Source: an uncultured Clostridia bacterium | GTDB lineage: Bacteria; Bacillota; Clostridia; Christensenellales; Borkfalkiaceae | DNA: 12,669 nt | NCBI GenBank assembly: GCA_904501795.1 | Contig: CAJGCK010000036.1 | Coordinates: 1-12,669, forward strand | Direction: 5' to 3' | Part shown: positions 1-6,372 of the stretch, piece after piece | How the letters are laid out: every line of letters begins with the position of its first letter | Position numbering within the stretch: position 1 is the first letter of the stretch | Position numbers and translations under genes: made by a program | Notes under the pieces: generated by a model | Seen by the model: only the letters and a program-made list of their open reading frames with translations | Database searches by the model: none | Told to the model about the DNA's origin: nothing

Positions 1-53
1 AATCTCCTTGCTTTACAAATTTGTACTGTTAGTATCTGTAAAACAAGGAGATT
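1..53 (-). terminator. 17-bp inverted repeat downstream of the acyltransferase gene
   Basis: Positions 1-17 and 37-53 are inverted repeats matching at 16 of 17 positions, with a 19-base loop. The single mismatch (c11 against a43) becomes a G-U wobble in a minus-strand transcript, so the stem is fully paired only in that direction. It lies 15 bases past the stop of the minus-strand acyltransferase gene, which fits a transcription terminator. The window ends before the expected U-tract can be seen, so a mobile-element end or another repeat is also possible. Confidence 0.4.
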
Positions 54-67
54 TATACTGTATTATT

Positions 68-1051
68 CTATGAGTTTAAAAATCTCTTTTTTAAAAATTT
101 TTGAATAGGTTTTTCTATAAATTTTCCAACAATGACAGTTGCTACAAAAGTACCAATTATTGCTATTGCAGCGATTATAATTTTAGAAACACCCAAAGCA
201 TTTAGTCTATCCAAAACACTACAAAATACTACTCCGTGCATTAGATATAGCGTATATGAATATTTGTCGAGGACATCGATTATCTTAGAAAGCCAATTAG
301 GTAAACTAATCGAATTATAACTAGCCATAGCAATTAAAATACTTGAAAAAATCAAAACATAAACATATGTCGTATTGCCTAATATCATTGCGCATATTGC
401 CGCAACAAGAAAAGCCCCAATGGCAGGCAAATTGCGTCCTTTTTTTACACAAGCATAAACTATGACGCCCAAAAACATGATGTGCAATTGAGTAAAGATA
501 ACACAACTATAGAATCTTTCCAAAACTTGGGTTACTACAAATACAATAGCCCAAATCATTACACATGAAAAAATTGTTTTTACTTTTCTAAGAATCCACG
601 GAGCGATCAAGTAAAAAAACATAAAAATCGGAATAGTCCATGTTATTCCCAAGTTGCTCCAAAAGTATGTATCACTGTTAAGAAAACCATTCAACAAAAA
701 TATGTACCTAAACCATCCAAAACCCAATTCATCAGAGGGGATAACCGAAAAGTAATGATTTAAAATATTTTCTGTAATAAAATAATATAAAATCACCAAA
801 TAGTACAAGGGTAATATGGCGATCACACGCTTCTTGTAATAGGTTAAGATGTTTATGTCTGGATTTTCTAAAAAAGTTTTACCCGCGAGAAAACCGCTTA
901 TTAGCAAAAAAAGTTGAACGCCAAAGGCACCGAAATCTGTAAAAGTTTTTAATATTCCACTCAAACCAACTCTTTGCCCAAAATGAACAAAAAACACTAA
1001 AAAACAAGCACTCACGCGCAAAAGCTGAATAGAAACATTCCGTTTTTCCAT
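68..1051 (-). CDS. Acyltransferase-3 (OafA/YrhL-type) integral membrane protein
   Basis: A 327-residue polytopic membrane protein of the acyltransferase-3 family. These proteins move acetyl or other acyl groups onto cell-surface glycans such as peptidoglycan, exopolysaccharide or teichoic acid. Visible family marks are the N-terminal helix with the conserved histidine in FFVHFGQ (His23), the GVQLFLLISGFL segment (about 44-55), and the YYKKRVIAILPLYY stretch corresponding to the family's basic motif before a membrane helix. About ten hydrophobic segments follow. The start is set at the ATG at 1051 because GAGGTGG lies 5 bases upstream; an in-frame GTG at 1060 overlaps that site. It is the gene with the most A/T-ending codons (AAT, GAT, ATT) in the left half, unlike the neighbouring genes that favour AAC, GAC and cg-containing codons, which suggests separate acquisition. 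The substrate cannot be told from sequence. Confidence 0.9.
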   Translation of the reverse strand: MEKRNVSIQLLRVSACFLVFFVHFGQRVGLSGILKTFTDFGAFGVQLFLLISGFLAGKTFLENPDINILTYYKKRVIAILPLYYLVILYYFITENILNHYFSVIPSDELGFGWFRYIFLLNGFLNSDTYFWSNLGITWTIPIFMFFYLIAPWILRKVKTIFSCVMIWAIVFVVTQVLERFYSCVIFTQLHIMFLGVIVYACVKKGRNLPAIGAFLVAAICAMILGNTTYVYVLIFSSILIAMASYNSISLPNWLSKIIDVLDKYSYTLYLMHGVVFCSVLDRLNALGVSKIIIAAIAIIGTFVATVIVGKFIEKPIQKFLKKRFLNS

Positions 1052-1106
1052 TAAAACCACCTCTTTATTATAATTCTATAACTTTATATAAGAAAAATCA
1101 ATCCCT

Positions 1107-1280
1107 TTATTCCAAAAAACGTCCAACCACACTATGTATCGCCCAACAAAATCTGTCGAAAGGTATCAATGTTGTATGTGACGGGTCGCCTTCTTTTATA
1201 TGCAGGGTTTTGCGCATCTCTTTTGGAATAACCACCCTGCCTAACTCGTCTACCCTTCTTACAATACCCGTTTCTTTCAT
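1107..1280 (-). pseudogene. Truncated SpoVT/AbrB-type regulator (N-terminal DNA-binding segment only)
   Basis: A 57-codon reading frame starting ATG at 1280, with GGAAG 6 bases upstream. Residues 1-33 (MKETGIVRRVDELGRVVIPK then EMRKTLHIKEGDP) match the start of the SpoVT/AbrB swapped-hairpin DNA-binding domain almost residue for residue. SpoVT is normally about 178 residues, with the N-terminal DNA-binding domain followed by a GAF-like domain. Here, right after the GDP at residues 31-33, the similarity stops and a 24-residue unrelated tail (SHTTLIPFDRF...) runs to a TAA. Even the DNA-binding domain is incomplete, since family members need about 45-50 residues. I read this as a remnant cut by a rearrangement at about position 1181. 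Functional expression as a tiny protein is not excluded, because promoter and ribosome site look intact. Confidence 0.65.
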
Positions 1281-1286
1281 AAAAAA

Positions 1287-1314
1287 CTTCCGTAACTAAA
1301 GTATGCGAAGGTTT
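1287..1314 (-). terminator. Imperfect hairpin after the metallo-hydrolase gene
   Basis: Between the metallo-hydrolase stop (1338) and the spoVT-like start, AACTTCCGTAAC and GTATGCGAAGGTT form an imperfect inverted repeat with bulges. It is followed by six T on the minus strand and a T-rich run on the plus strand. It could end the ddh/metallo-hydrolase transcript, but pairing is poor and it overlaps the candidate sigma-G -10 element. Confidence 0.25.
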
Positions 1315-1328
1315 TTCTTTTTTTATTC
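1299..1328 (-). promoter_or_regulatory. Candidate sigma-G-type promoter of the truncated spoVT-like gene
   Basis: On the minus strand GAATA (1324-1328) and CATACTT (1299-1305) are separated by 18 bases. The Bacillus sigma-G consensus is roughly GHATR-18-CATHHTA, so only the last base deviates. spoVT of Bacillus subtilis is known to be transcribed by sigma-G, which makes the match meaningful, but the region is A-rich and a chance match is possible. Predicted transcription would begin about 12 bases before the ATG at 1280, just before the GGAAG site. Confidence 0.35.
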
Positions 1329-1337
1329 TTATTAAAT

Positions 1338-2438
1338 TTAAGCGCGGTTTTGCTTAAACCAGTCGGTATCTTTTAGCAAAATACTGCTTGCAGTACATAT
1401 TACTTCTACTTTTTCGGCGCTAGACGACACTATTACGTTGCCGTTTAGAAGTTCGTACCCCGCGGAGTTTGAACTTGCTATTTGCGTTGCGTACACCTTG
1501 TCTGTAAAATTGCTTATATTATCTACGAAAGACTGTGACGGGAAAACGTTTTCGGGGTTAGAATTATATTGATCATACCCAACCGTGCACGGAACTACGC
1601 ATATTTTTGGTCTTATCTTATTCAACAGTTTTAGAGTTGATGAAGTTTTTGAGCCGTGATGACCTGCTTTGTATAGTTCTACTTGACTAAACTCGTTTTC
1701 ATAAAAATCAACTAATTTGCTCTCGCCCGAACTTTCTAAATCGCCTGTAAATAAAAACTTTTTACCGCCGTGCCTAAACTGAACGCACACCGAATAGTTG
1801 TTTTCTGAACTTGAAACGTTTTCGTAATAATAATTATACAAAACGTCTAGATATATGCTCTCGCTTAATTCGTACGTACTTTGAGCGCCGTTCAAACCTT
1901 TATAACACTCTAACGCCGTATAGTGCGTTGCGCCCGCGTTAACTTCTTTTTGCAAATTTTCATAATAATTGATTACCGCGGTTTTATCCGCTTTATTAGT
2001 CTTTGGAAAATCTATTATTATATCCGTTTGATAATACTCGAATATATTATCGTCACACTCAAATCCTGCTATATGGTCGTAGTCGGCGTGAGTTACTATT
2101 ACAAACTCTAATTTACCGTCGGTAACGTAGCGATTGATATAGTTTCTTATGGTGGGAACGCTTTCAGGCTCGCTTCCCGCATCGATTAAAATATCTTTAT
2201 CGCCCGCCTTAACGTATATGCAGTCGCCGTTGTTTTTGTGGCCAACGCTTAGAAAATGAACGGAAAATTCACCGACGGCGAGCGGTTGATTTTTAAAATA
2301 TTTATCGTAAACGAAATAACCGAGCACGCAAACCACGGCTAAAACGAACGCCAAAACTAACGCCCATTTGGGAGCGCGTTTTATAGCCTTTCTTGCTTCC
2401 CTTTTATATCTTGAATAGTAACTTCCTTTTCTTGCCAT
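1338..2438 (-). CDS. Membrane-anchored ComEC/Rec2-type metallo-beta-lactamase-fold hydrolase
   Basis: A 366-residue protein with a basic N-terminus, one membrane helix at about residues 25-44, and an external metallo-beta-lactamase-fold domain. The fold is shown by LIDAGSE (about 84-90), the metal-binding motif THADYDHIAG (His117, Asp119, Asp121, His122), FTGDLE (a further metal ligand Asp), and AGHHGSKTSS, the signature of the C-terminal domain of ComEC and of stand-alone relatives. ComEC is the DNA-uptake channel of competence. This protein has only the hydrolase part, without the channel domain, so it is an extracellular hydrolase of unknown substrate (nucleic acid or phosphodiester is a reasonable guess from the family). 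It starts 10 bases after the ddh stop and has only a weak ribosome site (AGAG), so it is probably the second gene of a ddh operon and translationally linked. Confidence 0.85.
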   Translation of the reverse strand: MARKGSYYSRYKREARKAIKRAPKWALVLAFVLAVVCVLGYFVYDKYFKNQPLAVGEFSVHFLSVGHKNNGDCIYVKAGDKDILIDAGSEPESVPTIRNYINRYVTDGKLEFVIVTHADYDHIAGFECDDNIFEYYQTDIIIDFPKTNKADKTAVINYYENLQKEVNAGATHYTALECYKGLNGAQSTYELSESIYLDVLYNYYYENVSSSENNYSVCVQFRHGGKKFLFTGDLESSGESKLVDFYENEFSQVELYKAGHHGSKTSSTLKLLNKIRPKICVVPCTVGYDQYNSNPENVFPSQSFVDNISNFTDKVYATQIASSNSAGYELLNGNVIVSSSAEKVEVICTASSILLKDTDWFKQNRA

Positions 2439-2448
2439 TTTACTCTAA

Positions 2449-3423
2449 TTATAATAAAGTTGAAATTAACTCATCTTCCGTTTTCGGTGAAAGATATTTG
2501 ATAGGAACGTCAAACACCGTTACTACGCCACTATGCCCTTCTTTTGCCATTTTAGCAACTGCACGAGCATACGATAGCAATACGCTACCCGTAAACTCTG
2601 GGTTAGAATCGAGTTTTAGCGAAAGTTCTAATAAATGAGAGTTATCGCCGTTTGTGTTGCCTGAACGAAGAACGAAACCGCCGTGCGCTAATTTAGAGTG
2701 CTTTTCTTTAAGTTCTTCTTCGCTGATAAAATGAACCACCGTGTCGTAATCGGCAAAATAGTTGGGCATTTCTTTTATAGTTTTTTCAATAAACGCTTTA
2801 TCCGCACCATCGTTTGCCACAACGAAACATTCTCTCAAATGTTTTTCACGAGCCGACAAAGTGGGGTTTTTACCCGAGCGAACTAAATCTAACGCTTCCA
2901 CCTTAGGTATAGTGTATTGTATTGCGCCTTTTACCCCGGGAATTCTTCTTATTGCATCGCTATGGCCTTGTGAAACGCCTTTGCCCCAAAAAGTATAGTC
3001 GTTACCTTCGGGCAAAACTGCGCCGAATAGCATTCTTGCAATAGAGAAAAGACCTGGGTCCCAACCGATACTTATTCCTGCAAGTTTACCGCTCTCTTTC
3101 GCAACTCTGTTTAGTTTTTCTTTATATTCTGGAATTTTGGCGTGGGTGTCGAAAGAGTCTACCGTATTGAAATCGCGCAAATATTCGGCGGTCGTTTGGG
3201 GCAAATCCGTTGCGCTTCCGCCACACAAAATCAAAACGTCTATTTCGTTTTTGAATTCATTTAAACACGACGTGGGATATACTTTTAAATCAACCAACGG
3301 GTTTACCGAACTAGCGTCTCTCCTAGTAAAAATACCAACGCATTCTATATCAGGCGCTTTTTTTAGGGCTAACGAAACGCCTTTTCCTAAGTTTCCGTAA
3401 CCGACGATACCAACTTTTATCAT
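2449..3423 (-). CDS. ddh: meso-Diaminopimelate D-dehydrogenase
   Basis: A 324-residue enzyme, close to the usual 320-330. It makes meso-2,6-diaminopimelate in one reductive-amination step from tetrahydrodipicolinate, ammonia and NADPH, bypassing the succinylase/acetylase branches of lysine and peptidoglycan precursor synthesis. It has the N-terminal Rossmann motif VGIVGYGNLGKG (about 4-15), the LILCGGSATDLP segment, NTVDSFDTHAKIPEY, the signature GISIGWDPGLFSIAR, FWGKGVSQGHSDAIRRIPGV and the C-terminal HGGFVLRSGNT and SNPEFTGSVLLSYARA motifs. The start at 3423 has AAGGAG seven bases upstream. It is transcribed divergently from spoIIE. Its presence indicates a meso-DAP-type cell wall. Confidence 0.95.
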   Translation of the reverse strand: MIKVGIVGYGNLGKGVSLALKKAPDIECVGIFTRRDASSVNPLVDLKVYPTSCLNEFKNEIDVLILCGGSATDLPQTTAEYLRDFNTVDSFDTHAKIPEYKEKLNRVAKESGKLAGISIGWDPGLFSIARMLFGAVLPEGNDYTFWGKGVSQGHSDAIRRIPGVKGAIQYTIPKVEALDLVRSGKNPTLSAREKHLRECFVVANDGADKAFIEKTIKEMPNYFADYDTVVHFISEEELKEKHSKLAHGGFVLRSGNTNGDNSHLLELSLKLDSNPEFTGSVLLSYARAVAKMAKEGHSGVVTVFDVPIKYLSPKTEDELISTLL

Positions 3424-3449
3424 TTTTTTCTCCTTGACGGGTTTTTTTT

Positions 3450-3490
3450 ATTGTACAACATTTTTTTGACTTTTGAAAGTGTTTTTTCAA
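3450..3490 (-). promoter_or_regulatory. Possible ddh promoter
   Basis: On the minus strand TACAAT (3450-3455) is a good -10 element, giving a leader of about 20 bases before the ddh ATG. The -35 position 17 bases upstream (TTTCAA, 3473-3478) is weak and lies within a 10-bp inverted repeat, so the promoter may need or be controlled by a bound protein. Confidence 0.3.
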
Positions 3491-3494
3491 AAGT
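3469..3494. promoter_or_regulatory. 10-bp perfect inverted repeat in the ddh-spoIIE divergent region
   Basis: ACTTTTGAAA (3469-3478) and TTTCAAAAGT (3485-3494) are perfect inverted repeats around a 6-base centre. The site overlaps the weak ddh -35 region and lies upstream of spoIIE, so a dimeric regulator binding here could act on both genes. A bare AT-rich hairpin is the alternative; no T-run follows that would make it a convincing terminator. Confidence 0.35.
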
Positions 3495-3592
3495 TTTGTT
3501 TATACCTTTTATTAATTTTTTTAATCGGTTTTTTCTTCTTTTTTAACAATATACGGCAAAAATATCCCCTTAACTTAAGTATAAAATGTAAG

Positions 3593-3609
3593 AAGTTAAA
3601 ATTTAACTT
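3593..3609. promoter_or_regulatory. 17-base palindrome overlapping the spoIIE leader
   Basis: AAGTTAAA-A-TTTAACTT is a perfect palindrome that ends inside the spoIIE ribosome site (TTGGAG, 3608-3613). The half-site TTAACTT also occurs at 3570-3576, just before a TATAAAAT box (3580-3587) that could be the spoIIE -10 element. This is the geometry of an operator, or of an RNA hairpin that would mask the start. No clear -35 box or Spo0A box was found, although spoIIE is Spo0A-controlled in Bacillus. Confidence 0.4.
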
Positions 3610-3618
3610 GGAGATATT

Positions 3619-5901
3619 ATGAAAAACCGTAAAAAATTAGACTATTTTTCCGTTGCCTTTCACGCCTGCCTTTTCGTTTTGTTTATGGTCTTTAACCGTT
3701 TAGAAAAACAACCGCTTCCATATTCTATCGCCATTTTCGACGTTGCGATGGTCTCTGGCGCGAACGTTTTTATTACTCCGCTACTTTTGCTTGTCGCATT
3801 TTTGTTCTCTCAAACACCTGGGTATTTATTTGCGGGGGCAATCGCTTCACTTCTTTTTATAATTATTTCTTTTCTATACAAAAAAAGTGGCGCGGTAGTC
3901 AAATGGGAAATAACCGCTTATGCCCTTTTATCTACCGTGGCGTTTATCGTTTTGGGGGATACGAAAACCTTTTTGTCTATTGAAAAGCGTATTTTAACTA
4001 GTTTTTTTATAGTTTTGCTTTCCGCGACAATTAAAATTTCCGCAAGCGCAATCACTGAAAAAGGCTTGAAATTTAAGTGGAACGTTGAAGAAAAAGCCTG
4101 CCTTTTAATCAATGCCGTTCTATTTGGGCTTGGGTTTTCTAACCTTATTTCTCCGCTAGTTTGGAAAAGCGTTTGCGTTCTTCTCGTTTTGCTTTCCGCA
4201 TTTATTTATCGAACGGACAAGGCTTTAGTTTTTTCAGTTGTGCTGGGGCTTTCAAACGCTCTATACTACTCTGACCTTGCCTTTTTGTCCATTTATCTTT
4301 TATACGGGTTATCTTCGTTATGTTTTATTCAATTTTCAAGATTTGCTAGCGTAGTGGCGATAGTAGCAACCGATTATCTTGCGTTTACCTTTTTGCCTTT
4401 CGGCTACGACTACACGCTTATGCAGTTTGTTTTTATGATGGTGGGCGGAGCACTATTTTTAGTTATCCCCTATAAGCCTATTAGCAACCTAAAAGAAAAA
4501 TTATACTCGTTTAGAGAAAAACAGTTGTCTAGAACGGCCATTAACAGAAACCGAACCTTCGTTTCAAACAGACTATACAATCTTTCGGGCGTCTTTAACG
4601 AAATGGCGCAATCTTTTACGGTTTTTAACCAAAACTCTACTAAAGAACAAACGGCAAAAAACAAAATCGTTAACGAAACGCTTAACAAAGTGTGCGCTAA
4701 CTGTTCAAACTATTCCTATTGCAAAAACCAAAACTTTCCCGACAAAAACACTCTTATAAAACTTATCGATATAGGTTTTGCAAAGGGCAAACTTTCGCTT
4801 ATTGACTTCCCCCACGAAAAATTTTGCGCTCACCCCAACAACATTATATTTTTCGTAAACAAAAATCTTTCTTCTTATCGAAACAAAATTTTAGAAAACG
4901 ACGTGGTTGATTCGGGCAGGCAATTAATCGCTTCGCAAGCGCTTGGTGTTGCCGAAATTTTAAAGGGATTAGCCTTAGAAACGGGCGCGTTGCTAAAATA
5001 CCAAAGCCGAACGGAACGCGCTCTTTCGGACGCGTTATTTAAAAACGGGTTTTACGCTCAAGAACTGCTAATATACGGTGAAGAAGAAGGAACTACCGTC
5101 AGTTTAATTACGCCTAGCAAAGAATTTTCTTTAGACGGACTATGCCTAACCGTTTCAAAGACGGTGGGAATTAATATGACTTTAACAGACAAGGTCGAGA
5201 TTTCTGAAGATAAGTGCTTTTTATGTTTTAAGCACTCCCCCGACTACGACGCGGTTTTCGGTGTTTCTAGCGCGGTTAAAGACGGGTCTAATTCTTGCGG
5301 TGACACTTATTCGGTGGTAAGGCTTAACGAAGGTAAATTTTTGATTGCACTATCCGACGGAATGGGTAGCGGTGATAAAGCCCAAAAAGTTTCAAACACT
5401 TCGCTCTCTTTGATAGAGAGTTTTTATAAAGCGGGGCTTGATAGTTCGCTTATTCTTAACACCGTAAATAAACTACTTGCCGTTAACACCGCCGACTGTT
5501 TCACTGCGCTTGATTTATCGGTTATAAATTTACAAAACGCCACTGCAGATTTTGTTAAATACGGCTCGCCTTACGCCTTTATCTTGGGTAAAAACGGAAT
5601 TAAGATTATTGAAGGAAACAGTTTGCCACTTGGTATTTTAGAAGACTTAAAACCTTCCGTTTGTAACGCCGAACTTACCGACGGGGATACCGTTTTATTT
5701 TTAAGCGACGGCGTTTCGGACGCGTTTGGCTCGTCTTCGGAAATAATTGATTTCTTGCGTAACGTACCTGCGTTTAATCCACAAACGCTTGCGGATAAAA
5801 TAATGGAGAAAGCACTTGCTTTATCAAACGGCAAAAAGAACGACGATATGACCGTTTTAGCCGTTAGAATATTTAAGAAAGCAAGCCTTTTAACCGCTTA
5901 A
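3619..5901 (+). CDS. spoIIE: Stage II sporulation protein E, PP2C-type phosphatase
   Basis: A 760-residue protein, slightly shorter than the 827 of Bacillus subtilis. SpoIIE localises to the polar septum through its membrane domain and FtsZ contacts, then dephosphorylates SpoIIAA so that sigma-F becomes active in the forespore. Residues about 10-290 are hydrophobic with roughly ten membrane segments. The middle holds the cysteine cluster CANCSNYSYC (around 355-370) seen in clostridial SpoIIE. The C-terminus from about 540 is the PP2C domain, with GDTY (Asp562), ALSDGMGSGDKA (Asp580), LFLSDGVSDAFG (Asp697, Asp701) and KKNDDMTVLAV (Asp742, Asp743) supplying the metal ligands. All catalytic acids are present. 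The ATG at 3619 follows TTGGAG at normal spacing. It is divergent from ddh and points into a non-coding hairpin block. Confidence 0.95.
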   Translation: MKNRKKLDYFSVAFHACLFVLFMVFNRLEKQPLPYSIAIFDVAMVSGANVFITPLLLLVAFLFSQTPGYLFAGAIASLLFIIISFLYKKSGAVVKWEITAYALLSTVAFIVLGDTKTFLSIEKRILTSFFIVLLSATIKISASAITEKGLKFKWNVEEKACLLINAVLFGLGFSNLISPLVWKSVCVLLVLLSAFIYRTDKALVFSVVLGLSNALYYSDLAFLSIYLLYGLSSLCFIQFSRFASVVAIVATDYLAFTFLPFGYDYTLMQFVFMMVGGALFLVIPYKPISNLKEKLYSFREKQLSRTAINRNRTFVSNRLYNLSGVFNEMAQSFTVFNQNSTKEQTAKNKIVNETLNKVCANCSNYSYCKNQNFPDKNTLIKLIDIGFAKGKLSLIDFPHEKFCAHPNNIIFFVNKNLSSYRNKILENDVVDSGRQLIASQALGVAEILKGLALETGALLKYQSRTERALSDALFKNGFYAQELLIYGEEEGTTVSLITPSKEFSLDGLCLTVSKTVGINMTLTDKVEISEDKCFLCFKHSPDYDAVFGVSSAVKDGSNSCGDTYSVVRLNEGKFLIALSDGMGSGDKAQKVSNTSLSLIESFYKAGLDSSLILNTVNKLLAVNTADCFTALDLSVINLQNATADFVKYGSPYAFILGKNGIKIIEGNSLPLGILEDLKPSVCNAELTDGDTVLFLSDGVSDAFGSSSEIIDFLRNVPAFNPQTLADKIMEKALALSNGKKNDDMTVLAVRIFKKASLLTA

Positions 5902-5904
5902 AAG

Positions 5905-6337
5905 AAAAAGCCTAACCGCTTGTCGCTCTTCCCGTAGGGAATTGCGACAACTAAATAAATCCGTGAACGGATTTGTTATATTTGCTTACGCAAGTTATAT
6001 TGCCTACGGCAGTGTTGCCGAGCAACTTTAGTTGCGAACGCCAACTGCTTTAGCAGTTATATTCGCCTACGGCGAGTTAAGGATTTATTTAATATAACTG
6101 CGACTGCAAGTCGCAATCTAACGCAAAACTTGTTTTGCATATCACTTTTAGCCACAAGGCTAAAAATAAAACGACTAAAGTCGTTGGCGTTCGCTACGCT
6201 CGGTTAAACTTATTAAAACTCAATCTTTTGTGGTAAAGATAAAGCCCACCATATTTCGCTTTTTGCGAAATATAGTGGGCTATACTTTTATTTTGAATTA
6301 ATATCCCTATGGGACACGCCCTTTGGTTAGGCTTTTT
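5905..6337. repeat. Non-coding hairpin-array element bounded by a 13-bp inverted repeat
   Basis: No gene is visible between spoIIE and the lipoprotein. The stretch contains at least thirteen short perfect hairpins almost end to end: 5920-5950 (with an inner one at 5929-5941), 5957-5974, 5982-5993, 6001-6011, 6014-6026, 6043-6058, 6063-6075, 6099-6115, 6123-6138, 6146-6165, 6170-6185 and 6243-6281. A longer-range pairing (5952-5962 with 6081-6091, 11 bp perfect) encloses several of them. Three units begin GTTATATT and carry different stems around a TAC-containing loop (5975-5993, 5994-6011, 6056-6075), so pairing is kept while sequence varies. The ends are AAAAAGCCTAACC (5905-5917) and GGTTAGGCTTTTT (6325-6337). 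It resembles a miniature, MITE- or REP-like palindromic element; I do not recognise a named family. Confidence 0.75.
5905..6337 (+). terminator. Split spoIIE terminator: arms 5905-5917 and 6325-6337
   Basis: The outer 13-bp arms start three bases after the spoIIE stop codon and the right arm ends in TTTTTGTTTGTTTT. Brought together they would make an ordinary rho-independent terminator (A-tract, GCCTAACC stem, U-tract), much like the minus-strand terminator at 7616-7648, which also uses a CCTAA/TTAGG stem. My inference is that the hairpin array was inserted in the loop of this terminator. If the arms are instead the element's own terminal inverted repeats, no terminator was split. Confidence 0.4.
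6243..6281. terminator. Strong 17-bp hairpin inside the array, possible bidirectional terminator
   Basis: Arms 6243-6259 and 6265-6281 pair over 17 positions around a TTTTT loop. The only mismatch (c6250/a6274) becomes G-U in a minus-strand transcript. It is the most stable hairpin of the window and lies 92 bases beyond the lipoprotein stop, so it probably stops the minus-strand lipoprotein transcript, and perhaps spoIIE read-through; the following tracts (TTTATC on minus, ATACTTTTATTTT on plus) are only moderately U-rich. Confidence 0.45.
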
Positions 6338-6372
6338 GTTTGTTTTGATTATTTTTTAGAAAAAATACGTTT

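Noticed and set aside
1067..1101. TATAAT and TTGATT as a promoter of the acyltransferase gene
   Set aside because: The two boxes are 23 bases apart, and using this TATAAT would start the transcript inside the ribosome site.
3424..3470. Lysine riboswitch upstream of ddh
   Set aside because: The probable leader is only about 20-45 bases, far too short for a lysine-sensing aptamer, and lacks its conserved stems.
3461..3475. Spo0A binding box upstream of spoIIE (TTTTGAC followed by T)
   Set aside because: Only six bases fit the reverse consensus, the rest is T-run; this is within chance for such an AT-rich stretch.
6001..6185. tRNA or known small RNA inside the hairpin block
   Set aside because: No cloverleaf with acceptor stem, T-loop GTTCGA-type sequence or CCA end could be assembled from the hairpins.
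5905..6337. CRISPR array
   Set aside because: The repeats are not identical, spacing is irregular, and the units are adjacent palindromes without unique spacers; no cas gene is in the window.
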